A stretch of DNA of 6,177 nt from Euryarchaeota archaeon UBA596 (GTDB lineage Archaea > Thermoplasmatota > Poseidoniia > Poseidoniales > Poseidoniaceae). The DNA lies in the NCBI GenBank assembly GCA_002498205.1, contig DAGQ01000033.1, forward strand, positions 1 through 6,177, read 5' to 3'. Made by a program: the position numbers and the translations under genes. Under the pieces are notes generated by a model. That model was not told the origin of the DNA. It did no database searches and was given only the letters and a program-made list of their open reading frames with translations. Positions within the stretch are counted from its first letter, which is position 1. Every line of letters begins with the position of its first letter. Positions 1-5,790 of this stretch are shown here, piece by piece.

Positions 1-971
1 TGAGCAGCACAGGCCAAAGAGAATGTATTGAGATCTTAGAAGCAGTACCAGGAAAACCTGTGCGTTTCAGAATCAACAATCCCCCAAGTAGCAACGATGC
101 TTGGGTCGGCATCTACCCGTCGAATGCGAGCGATCAAAATCATGGAGCGCAAAACAATCGATGGAAATGGCTCAGGGACATTGACGTTAACAACGCATCA
201 CTATCTGCTCAATCTGAAGGTAATTGGAGTATACGTGTATTTTCTGATGGAGGATTCACATTACATCACAGAGAGGATTTTGAGATTGACAGAATTCCTT
301 TCGGTGAACAAGTGAAAATTAAACAAGAATTTAATTTAGCTAACAAAGAAATAGTAGATATTATTAAAGATGGGAAAATTACTGAAGAAGAAAAGCAAAA
401 ATTAGCGCAATTTAAAGAATTAATGGAAGAAGCGGAAAAGCTTCAAGAAATACAAAATCTTAGAGAAAAAGAAGAACTAAAACAAATTGTTAAGGAGAAG
501 ATGAACCAAGCTGATTTAGTAGAAAATTTAGATAAAAAAACAAATCAACTAATTGAAGAAGTTGCAGTTGAATCCTCTAAAAAGATAGAACAGGTTCAAG
601 AAAAAGTACTTCTCTCTCTAGATGATAGTTTGTCTAAATTAAATGACACTTTGGAACGTTTGGATAAAGCAGTAATGAGTGAAGATAGAGAAAATATAAT
701 TTCAGAATTATCTGGTTCACAAATGAATCTAAACATGACCGTAGATAGAATTGATAATACGATTGGGTATGGAATTGATGAAGCATTAAGAGGTGGTAAA
801 ACCATTATAGGAAATATCGAGGGTATTCCTCATCCAGTTTCAATTAAGGTTCCAAAATCAATGAATGACTTTGCTTCAGGATTGGAAAAAGGGCAAACAA
901 TAGAACAAAAAGTAACACTATCTACTTTTAACTCAGTTAGAAAAATGCTGGAGTTTATTATTGATAAATAA
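1..971 (+). CDS. Partial protein: compact beta-rich domain fused to EF-hand-like loop and long coiled coil (5' end outside window)
   Basis: The frame is open to the left edge (first full codon at 3), so the GTG at 60 is an internal valine and the true start lies outside. 322 residues are visible. Residues 1 to about 96 form a compact, probably all-beta domain with the motifs AWVGIYP (33-39), RWKWLRDIDV (53-62) and WSIRVFSDGGFTLH (75-88). The W-[VI]-G-[IL]-[YF] plus R-x-F-x-x-G-G-[YF]-T pattern resembles SKICH-like beta-sandwich modules, and I associate this domain with marine archaeal proteins; both points are inference. Residues 119-130 fit a degenerate EF-hand loop: Asp at 1 and 5, Gly at 6, Ile at 8, Glu at 12, but Ile at 3. 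Residues about 125-225 are Glu/Lys/Leu-rich heptads, a probable coiled coil, followed by a 95-residue mixed tail ending in an amphipathic helix. No membrane segment is visible. Base composition drops sharply at the domain boundary. Function unknown; possibly a scaffold or structural protein. The reading frame itself is secure. Confidence 0.8.
   Translation, partial: SSTGQRECIEILEAVPGKPVRFRINNPPSSNDAWVGIYPSNASDQNHGAQNNRWKWLRDIDVNNASLSAQSEGNWSIRVFSDGGFTLHHREDFEIDRIPFGEQVKIKQEFNLANKEIVDIIKDGKITEEEKQKLAQFKELMEEAEKLQEIQNLREKEELKQIVKEKMNQADLVENLDKKTNQLIEEVAVESSKKIEQVQEKVLLSLDDSLSKLNDTLERLDKAVMSEDRENIISELSGSQMNLNMTVDRIDNTIGYGIDEALRGGKTIIGNIEGIPHPVSIKVPKSMNDFASGLEKGQTIEQKVTLSTFNSVRKMLEFIIDK
357..392 (+). 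other. Degenerate EF-hand-like loop within the first CDS
   Basis: The 12 encoded residues DIIKDGKITEEE match the EF-hand loop at positions 1 (Asp), 5 (Asp), 6 (Gly), 8 (Ile) and 12 (Glu). Position 3, normally Asp or Asn, is Ile, so calcium binding may be weak or lost. Helix-forming sequence lies on both sides, as in an EF-hand. It sits between the beta-rich N-terminal domain and the coiled coil. It could also be a chance match in Glu/Lys-rich sequence. Confidence 0.35.
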
Positions 972-974
972 TAA

Positions 975-2147
975 TTATTTGTTAATTTCTCTAGCAATGA
1001 CAATCCTTTGAACTTCCTGAGTGCCTTCATAAATTTGTGTTATTTTAGCATCCCTAAAGAATCTCTCAACAGGGAATTCTGTCACATAACCATAGCCACC
1101 ATGAATTTGAACTGCTCTTTCAGCCACCCACATAGCAGTATCTCCTGCGTATAATTTTGCCATTGATGCTTCCTTTGAGTGTCTTTTGCCTCCTTCGTCA
1201 TAGTGCTTTTCTTTAGCCCATGCAGCACGATAAACCATCATTCTTGAAGCATCAATTCTAGTAGCCATCTCAGCCAAATAATTCCCTATTGTTTGATGAT
1301 ATAGGATTGGTTTACCAAATGTTTCACGTTCATTAGCAAATTTTAGTGAAGCCTCATATGCTCCCTGAGAGATTCCTAATGCTTGTGCTGCTATGCCAAT
1401 TCTAGAATTATCTAACGCATTCATGGCAATAGGAAATCCTTCACCACTTTTCTTGAGAACATTTTCTACAGGGACTTTACAATTTTCTAAGACCAATGTA
1501 ACAGTATCTGAAGATCTGATTCCTAATTTATCTTCTTTTTTCCCAACTGAAAATCCTTCAAATTCTTTTTCGATGATAAATGCTGTAGTTCCTCCATGTT
1601 TTTTATTACCAAAATCTGGATGTTCTACATCTTTGGCAAATAGAACAATAATGTCTGCTTGAGAGCCATTAGTCACCCACATTTTTTCTCCATTCAAGAT
1701 ATAATGTGTCCCTTCTTCATTCAATTTAGCACTACATGACATTGATGCAGCATCTGTTCCAGCACCAGCTTCTGAGAGTGAATATGCTCCAACTTTATCG
1801 GCAGCAAGTTGAGGTAAATATTTCTCTTTTTGAAATTGGTTTCCATGTAATGCTATTGTCATACTACAAAGACCTACATGTACACAATACATCACTGAAA
1901 AGGAAGGATCTACTCTTGCCAATTCCTCAATAATTATCGCTTCAGAGATATGATCTACGGGATTTCCGTCAAATTCTTCTGGAATTGTGATTGAATGTAG
2001 TCCTGATTCAATAAATTTCTTCCACTCATCTCTGGGAGGAGATTGGTTAGCATCTCTTGAGTGTACAGTAGGTGAAAGTACTTCCTCAGCAAAATCCCTA
2101 ACCATCTCTCGAATCATTGCTTGTTCTTCAGTTTCTTCAAAGTTCAT
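975..2147 (-). CDS. Acyl-CoA dehydrogenase (FAD-dependent, short/medium-chain type)
   Basis: This 390-residue protein has the usual length of the family, which oxidises acyl-CoA to trans-2-enoyl-CoA and passes electrons to ETF. It has the expected order: N-terminal helical domain (about 1-118), middle beta domain (about 119-230) and C-terminal helical domain. The first family signature is SLSEAGAGTDAAS (123-135). The substrate-loop motif KLGIRSSDT is at 207-215, the FAD-contacting RETFGKP at 274-280, and the second signature starts QIHGGYGYVTEF (347). The catalytic base is expected at Glu374 in IYEGTQEVQR, as in MCAD/SCAD-type enzymes. At the position where glutaryl-CoA dehydrogenase has its carboxylate-binding Arg, this protein has Ser84, so a plain or branched acyl-CoA is the likelier substrate; chain length cannot be read from sequence. 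The ATG fits the family start (MNFEETEEQAM). No ETF or other beta-oxidation gene is adjacent. The gene converges on the coiled-coil gene with 3 bp between stops. Confidence 0.93.
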   Translation of the reverse strand: MNFEETEEQAMIREMVRDFAEEVLSPTVHSRDANQSPPRDEWKKFIESGLHSITIPEEFDGNPVDHISEAIIIEELARVDPSFSVMYCVHVGLCSMTIALHGNQFQKEKYLPQLAADKVGAYSLSEAGAGTDAASMSCSAKLNEEGTHYILNGEKMWVTNGSQADIIVLFAKDVEHPDFGNKKHGGTTAFIIEKEFEGFSVGKKEDKLGIRSSDTVTLVLENCKVPVENVLKKSGEGFPIAMNALDNSRIGIAAQALGISQGAYEASLKFANERETFGKPILYHQTIGNYLAEMATRIDASRMMVYRAAWAKEKHYDEGGKRHSKEASMAKLYAGDTAMWVAERAVQIHGGYGYVTEFPVERFFRDAKITQIYEGTQEVQRIVIAREINK

Positions 2148-2177
2148 AATCCCACTAATTTGACCTAAAAGGATTGA

Positions 2178-2185
2178 CTATATTA
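2178..2185 (-). promoter_or_regulatory. Candidate TATA box for the acyl-CoA dehydrogenase gene
   Basis: Read on the minus strand this is TAATATAG, centred about 34 bases upstream of the ATG at 2147. An archaeal TATA box acts about 25-27 bases before the transcription start, so the leader would be short (under about 10 bases) or absent. A weak GTGGG sits just before the ATG. The call rests on position and AT content only. Confidence 0.4.
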
Positions 2186-2204
2186 CCAGTTGCTTGTAAC
2201 CAGT
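2185..2204. repeat. Tandem ACCAGT direct repeat upstream of the acyl-CoA dehydrogenase TATA box
   Basis: ACCAGT occurs at 2185-2190 and again at 2199-2204, with starts 14 bases apart. The pair lies immediately upstream of the candidate TATA box as read on the minus strand, where archaeal activators commonly bind. It could be an operator half-site pair, but six-base repeats arise by chance and no regulator gene is present here. Confidence 0.3.
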
Positions 2205-2226
2205 ATTTATGCTTGTCCGCTTAATT

Positions 2227-2235
2227 GATATATTA
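2227..2235 (+). promoter_or_regulatory. Candidate TATA box for the H-protein-like gene
   Basis: GATATATTA is centred about 31 bases before the ATG at 2262. That distance would place the transcription start within a few bases of the ATG, giving a leaderless or nearly leaderless mRNA. This fits the lack of any purine-rich ribosome-binding site before that ATG. Confidence 0.42.
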
Positions 2236-2261
2236 CCGCTATTCACGCTATTTTGATTGAT

Positions 2262-2672
2262 ATGGATTCCGATGAAATCCAAGAATTTAGAGTTGCGCAT
2301 AAAAGAAGGTATTCAAAGAACCATCTTTGGTACCAAGAAAAAGATGATAGAATTACAATTGGGGTGACTGATTTTATTTCTCAAGAAAAAGGAGAAGTTC
2401 TTCGAGTTGTCCTTCCTCATGCAGGAAATGAAGTCTATGTTGATGAAGAATTGTTTTCGATAGATTTCGAGGAAGGGACCTTAGTTTTCAGGTCATATTT
2501 TAGTGGAGAAATTATTGAAGTAAATGGAGAAGTTGAAATTAATCCTGAACTTGTAGATGATAGTCCTTATGAGCATGGGTGGTGTATGATTTTTGAACCA
2601 CATAACATGTCTTTTGAGGACTTAATGGATCCTGACGAATATATCGAGTATCTTCAAGAAGTTCTAATTTAA
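2262..2672 (+). CDS. Glycine cleavage H-protein homologue lacking the lipoyl-lysine
   Basis: This 136-residue protein matches the H protein over its full length. H-family landmarks are RYSKNHLWY (16-24), GVTDF (34-38), LP followed by G (51-55), SGEIIEVN (81-88) and PELVDDSPYEHGW (95-107). True H protein carries lipoate on the lysine of an ESVKA-type motif, 11 residues before the Gly of the conserved SGE. Here that stretch reads DFEEG (68-72), with Glu71 at the lysine position (codon GAA, 2472-2474) and no lysine between residues 44 and 136. It therefore cannot be lipoylated in the usual way and should not shuttle aminomethyl groups for GcvP/T/L. The rest of the fold appears intact, so a binding or regulatory role is possible; this is inference. 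I chose ATG 2262 over the in-frame TTG at 2253 because of codon strength and TATA spacing. No gcvT, gcvP or lipoate gene is adjacent. Confidence 0.85.
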   Translation: MDSDEIQEFRVAHKRRYSKNHLWYQEKDDRITIGVTDFISQEKGEVLRVVLPHAGNEVYVDEELFSIDFEEGTLVFRSYFSGEIIEVNGEVEINPELVDDSPYEHGWCMIFEPHNMSFEDLMDPDEYIEYLQEVLI

Positions 2673-3832
2673 ACAAAAGATTCTACTTTTTGTAATAATT
2701 CAGGATTATCTTCAAAATATTTGTTGATAGGATTAAGTAGTTCGGAAATAGCATCTGCAACTGCAAATTTAGCATCTATTGGATGAATTTTTTCATTACA
2801 AACGGCATCAATAAATGAATCTAAATCAGAGTAAACAGATGGTTCTCCAAATTCAGGTTTAGGGGTTACCGTAATTTTTCCAAATTCTGGTAAAATGATA
2901 TGTTCTACTAATTCATATATTGGAGAAACTCTTTCAGCAGGATTAAGATATGCTTTTCTCATTTTTTTCCTTAATTTTTCAGGAGAGTCGTGTAAAAGTA
3001 TTGCTCCATTAGGATTTGATTTGGACATTTTATGATCAAAAGAATCCATTCTTTCACCTGATGCTTTAAGGCTAGAAATAATGGGTGTATGTATGCATGT
3101 TGCCTTTTTCCATTTGTATTTATCACCAACTCTTCTCATATACATATGGGCTTTTCTTTGATCCATACCGCCTAGGGCTATATCTATATGTAATTTGAAA
3201 ATATCAGCAGCTTGCATAGCAGGATAAAAGAATTTAGAAAGATCACCATCGGAAGAATCCTCACTTCTACCCATTATGCTAAATGTTTTACGAACTTTTG
3301 CTAAACTCATGTTTTTTGAACACTTTAGTACCGTAGCCCAATAATCCCCCGAATTCATTAACTCAGACGCATATAGAAATCTTAATTCTCCAGGTCCGTC
3401 CCCTTCATTAGGGTTATTCAATAGAATCTTGAATATTCTTTCCATATAAACTCCCGTTGATTGTATTTTTTCCATATCTCCGCCAAATTTGTCATTGACC
3501 CAAGCATGCCAATCTGCAAGAAAAATTAGAACATTCCCACCAGATTCTAGGATTCTTCTAAGGCATAAGGCTTGAACCAACCAACCTACATGTGCTTTTC
3601 CAGATGGTTCATACCCTACATAACAACGAATTACATTATCATCAAGTGTACTTGGCATACCAGATAATCTACTTATTAGGTGGCCAATGCCTACGACTTC
3701 TTCGGTTGAAAAAATCATGTTTGCTAAATTCTTTTTTTGTTCCTCATTTAGTGAATTTATTTTAGGATTTTCTTCTTCATAATTAGAAATTATTCTTGAG
3801 ACTTCTTCATCTCGTAAAACATCCATTCCCAT
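2669..3832 (-). CDS. tyrS: Tyrosyl-tRNA synthetase, archaeal type
   Basis: This cytoplasmic class I synthetase activates tyrosine with ATP and charges tRNA-Tyr. The Rossmann core starts at CYVGYEPSGKAHVGW (70-84), where HVGW is the HIGH motif and Tyr71 corresponds to the substrate-pocket Tyr32 of the Methanocaldococcus jannaschii enzyme. PAMQAADIF (204-212) supplies Gln207 and Asp210, matching Gln155 and the tyrosine-reading Asp158. GGMDQRK (221-227) and the tail motif HPIDAKFAVADAI (350-362) are typical of TyrRS rather than the related TrpRS. The KMSKS loop is intact (268-272), where M. jannaschii has KMSSS. At 387 residues it exceeds the usual archaeal length of about 305-330: an extra stretch of about 35 residues lies N-terminal and about 25 more lie between the HIGH and KMSKS motifs. 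A second ATG at 3824-3826 (Met3) is an alternative start. It follows the DUF5611-like gene by 27 bp and is probably cotranscribed with it. Confidence 0.95.
   Translation of the reverse strand: MGMDVLRDEEVSRIISNYEEENPKINSLNEEQKKNLANMIFSTEEVVGIGHLISRLSGMPSTLDDNVIRCYVGYEPSGKAHVGWLVQALCLRRILESGGNVLIFLADWHAWVNDKFGGDMEKIQSTGVYMERIFKILLNNPNEGDGPGELRFLYASELMNSGDYWATVLKCSKNMSLAKVRKTFSIMGRSEDSSDGDLSKFFYPAMQAADIFKLHIDIALGGMDQRKAHMYMRRVGDKYKWKKATCIHTPIISSLKASGERMDSFDHKMSKSNPNGAILLHDSPEKLRKKMRKAYLNPAERVSPIYELVEHIILPEFGKITVTPKPEFGEPSVYSDLDSFIDAVCNEKIHPIDAKFAVADAISELLNPINKYFEDNPELLQKVESFV
2673..2693 (+). terminator. Possible weak stem-loop/U-rich terminator after the H-protein-like gene
   Basis: Directly after the TAA, ACAAAA (2673-2678) can pair with TTTTGT (2688-2693) around a short loop, and the right arm contains a run of five T (2687-2691). 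The stem is AT-only apart from one pair. Archaeal termination depends mainly on the T run. The element lies inside the 3' end of tyrS on the other strand. Confidence 0.25.
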
Positions 3833-3859
3833 TAAGATCCAACTCCAAGGTTTTTGTTA

Positions 3860-4396
3860 TTACTTACCTTCAAGCATTTTATTGATTTTATCACTTAAAC
3901 TTAGAGCTCTAGTTGCATTCCCTTCCTCAAGTTTTTGTTCTACTTCAGCAATCATTTCTTCTGCTTTAGCCCTCATATCATCATCAACTTTACTTGATAA
4001 TTGCATTAATTTTCTTGCCATATTAATTCCAGATTTTGCTTTTGCAACTTTCTTTCCATTTTCTTTTGCTTTATCTCCACGTTGTTTTGCATTGTAACCA
4101 GTTGATTCATCTAAGAAGGCAGACCATCTTTTTCTTGATTCCATAGCGCCTTCTCTTCCACCCTCTTTTTCAAGGAAATTTTGCAAATCAATTCCTTTTA
4201 ACTGTTGGACATCTACAACTAACTTTCCATCTTCATCATAATGTGCAAGAATTCCTGTCATTAGTCCCCAAGATGCGGAAAAACCCTGATTTTCTGCGCT
4301 GTTAACATTTTCAAAATGCTTATCAGCTAATGATTTTAATCCACCTTCTGAATTTATTGTTTTTATCAATCCACGTTTAACTTCAAACCGTTCCAT
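3860..4396 (-). CDS. DUF5611-like archaeal protein with C-terminal helical extension
   Basis: This 178-residue protein has no catalytic motif I recognise. Residues 1-110 resemble what I recall of the archaeal family DUF5611: an N-terminal FEVKRG (4-9), a central SWGLMTGI (42-49), a strand KLVVDV (58-63) and the diagnostic-looking RKRWSAFLDESTGYNAKQR (88-106). The family assignment is from memory and needs a profile search. Residues about 110-178 are charged and helical (Lys/Ala/Glu-rich, with a heptad-like stretch 140-160), probably a helical hairpin or coiled coil beyond the family core. There is no signal peptide or membrane segment, so it is probably cytoplasmic. The start is well supported by a GGAGGG ribosome-binding site four bases before the ATG. 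It lies 27 bp upstream of tyrS on the same strand, so a link to translation is possible but unproven. Confidence 0.78.
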   Translation of the reverse strand: MERFEVKRGLIKTINSEGGLKSLADKHFENVNSAENQGFSASWGLMTGILAHYDEDGKLVVDVQQLKGIDLQNFLEKEGGREGAMESRKRWSAFLDESTGYNAKQRGDKAKENGKKVAKAKSGINMARKLMQLSSKVDDDMRAKAEEMIAEVEQKLEEGNATRALSLSDKINKMLEGK

Positions 4397-4399
4397 GTA

Positions 4400-4405
4400 C
4401 CCTCC
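4400..4405 (-). promoter_or_regulatory. Strong Shine-Dalgarno site for the DUF5611-like gene
   Basis: On the minus strand GGAGGG lies four bases before the ATG at 4396 and is close to the archaeal 16S complement (GGAGGTGATC). It fixes the start codon and is the strongest ribosome-binding site in the window, in contrast to the H-like gene, which has none. Confidence 0.7.
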
Positions 4406-4445
4406 AACAGTAATGCCCCCATAAGCATCACGATTAAAATTACAA

Positions 4446-4456
4446 TTTTTTATTAA
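4446..4456. promoter_or_regulatory. AT-rich core of a divergent promoter region
   Basis: TTTTTTATTAA lies in the 99-bp gap between two divergent genes. On the minus strand it reads TTAATAAAAAA, about 50-60 bases before the DUF5611-like ATG, allowing a leader of about 25 bases that includes the ribosome-binding site. On the plus strand it could serve the beta-propeller gene with a leader of about 18 bases. Whether one tract serves both directions cannot be decided by eye. Confidence 0.35.
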
Positions 4457-4471
4457 TCGGTGGCGATAAAC

Positions 4472-4477
4472 AGGTGA
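4472..4477 (+). promoter_or_regulatory. AGGTGA, possible distant Shine-Dalgarno for the beta-propeller gene
   Basis: AGGTGA matches the 16S complement well but ends 18 bases before the ATG at 4496, which is far for a ribosome-binding site. The GTG inside it is not in frame with the gene, so it does not suggest an earlier start. It may be coincidental or lie at the very 5' end of the leader. Confidence 0.22.
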
Positions 4478-4495
4478 AACATTTCGCGAAGTACA

Positions 4496-5728
4496 ATGCG
4501 GACGAAAAATTCACGATCTAACATCTTAATTATTTTATTAATTTGTATGATTTTACTATCTTCTAAGCCAATTTCGGCTGAAGAATCTGGTTTAGAAAGC
4601 CAAATCGAAATTTCAGCAGAGGGGCGATTATCAAATCAAGCATTAGAATTAACAAATTGGGATATTTCTAATGCGGGAAATGAATTAATCATAGTTGGAG
4701 ATTCAGGAGATATTTGGTTAATCCCTACAAATAATCCACAAAATGCAAATATAATTCAAAATCCATATGGAGAAACTTTGTTTGATGTTTCTTGGCATCC
4801 AGGAGGTAATAGTGTGCTAATGGTCGGAGATAATGGAACAGTTTTACGTTATTCAGACGGTGAAATAAAGAAGCCACTTGAAACTGTAAATTTGTATGGG
4901 GAATCGATTAGGGCCATAGATTGGGTTCCAAGCGGTCAAGTGGCTTATCTTGGCGGAGAGAATGGTACATTGTATAGTTACAAGAATAATACATTTACAA
5001 ATTTAGATATAAGTTGGGATGATGAGATTTCAGGGATATCATGCCATGTAGAGGTAGATTTTTGTGTCGTTATTTCAAGAAGTGATGGTATTGGAGTTAT
5101 TGATAGAGATGGTATTTTTCATGAAATTGGATTAATCGGTAGATTTTGGATTGATGCAATATGCCCCGAAGGGGTTTCAGATAGGTGTGTAGTAATAGGT
5201 GCGGGAAGAGCGATAGCTGTATTTCAGTACGATAGAGTTAGCCCAGGGAATTCAAAAATGATGGATTACCCCACAGGAAGTCAGATCTCGTATGTTTCTG
5301 ATTTTGGAGGAGAATTTAGATCATTATCAACAGGGTATAATAATCAAGTGTACATACAAGTTGTACCATTTGGAATGGTAGAGTTTTCAGTAGAAAATAT
5401 GCAGAGTTATGCTTGGCTAATTCCCGAAGATGTACTTAGTGCATCAATTGAGCTTTCAGCAACCACTCCTTTAGTGAGTTGGGAAGAACGATTGAGAGAT
5501 GGTTGGGTGATATCAACGGATGGCAGTATTTCAATGATGTCTGGAAAACAATTATCCGGAGATGTTGCAGGTTATGCTTTAGTGGCTTTAGTGGCAATAA
5601 GCGTTCCAGGAGTTATTTTAGGGCTAATTTATATGTCTAGTGATACTCTTCAAAATAAATATCTTAATTGGAGAAAGAAAAGACGTCAAAATAAAAATGG
5701 AAAAATTGGGAAGAAATATAAAAAATAA
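4496..5728 (+). CDS. Secreted, C-terminally anchored beta-propeller-like surface protein
   Basis: The 410 residues have clear topology. A Sec signal peptide has basic residues at 2-7, a hydrophobic core at 9-23 and a likely cleavage after ISA (Ala28). A large outer domain follows (29-355), then one membrane helix at about 359-381, then a strongly basic tail (386-410) that should stay in the cytoplasm. The outer domain shows propeller-type repeats about 43-45 residues apart: W55-DIS followed by VGDSGDIW, W100-HPGG followed by VGDNGTV, and W143-VPSG followed by GGENGTLY. These resemble W-x-P-x-G blades with a G-x-x-G turn. Two later blades each carry a Cys pair (C183/C190 and C223/C231) just before a VVI strand, suggesting intra-blade disulfides outside the cell. 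No catalytic motif is visible, so a binding, adhesion or assembly role is inferred. It is divergent from the DUF5611-like gene; exact blade number and ligand are unknown. Confidence 0.82.
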   Translation: MRTKNSRSNILIILLICMILLSSKPISAEESGLESQIEISAEGRLSNQALELTNWDISNAGNELIIVGDSGDIWLIPTNNPQNANIIQNPYGETLFDVSWHPGGNSVLMVGDNGTVLRYSDGEIKKPLETVNLYGESIRAIDWVPSGQVAYLGGENGTLYSYKNNTFTNLDISWDDEISGISCHVEVDFCVVISRSDGIGVIDRDGIFHEIGLIGRFWIDAICPEGVSDRCVVIGAGRAIAVFQYDRVSPGNSKMMDYPTGSQISYVSDFGGEFRSLSTGYNNQVYIQVVPFGMVEFSVENMQSYAWLIPEDVLSASIELSATTPLVSWEERLRDGWVISTDGSISMMSGKQLSGDVAGYALVALVAISVPGVILGLIYMSSDTLQNKYLNWRKKRRQNKNGKIGKKYKK

Positions 5729-5790
5729 ATTTTAACAATTTAACCCAAGCGTTATGAATCTGATACTGTCGCATTGATTTGAGGATAAGC
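5729..5790 (+). promoter_or_regulatory. Short intergenic region with AT-rich promoter candidate and GAGG ribosome-binding site
   Basis: This 62-bp gap starts AT-rich (ATTTTAACAATTTAAC, 5729-5744), which could be weak termination for the upstream gene or a TATA region for the next. GAGG at 5781-5784 lies six bases before the ATG at 5791 and supports that start. No hairpin of note was seen. Confidence 0.4.

Noticed and set aside
60..62. GTG as the start of the first gene
   Set aside because: The frame stays open to the window edge and the 19 upstream residues continue the same beta-rich domain, so the GTG encodes an internal valine.
1393..1933. Plus-strand open frames inside the acyl-CoA dehydrogenase gene
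   Set aside because: They are antisense to a well-conserved enzyme, have no recognisable protein features and no ribosome-binding site.
2253..2255. TTG as the start of the H-like gene
   Set aside because: The ATG nine bases later is a stronger codon, has better spacing from the TATA-like box for a leaderless start, and the extra three residues add nothing conserved.
2148..2261. A tRNA or small RNA gene in the longest gap
   Set aside because: No cloverleaf, T-loop consensus or stable hairpin was found; the region reads as two back-to-back promoters.
2669..3832. Tryptophanyl-tRNA synthetase as an alternative call
   Set aside because: GGMDQRK, YEPSGKAHVG and the HPIDAKFAVADAI tail match TyrRS; TrpRS would show a GEDQ-type motif instead.
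3882..4097. Hydrophobic, Ser/Leu/Ala-rich open frame opposite the DUF5611-like gene
   Set aside because: Its membrane-like look is the expected antisense of a Lys/Glu/Ala-rich coiled-coil sequence; it has no support as a gene.
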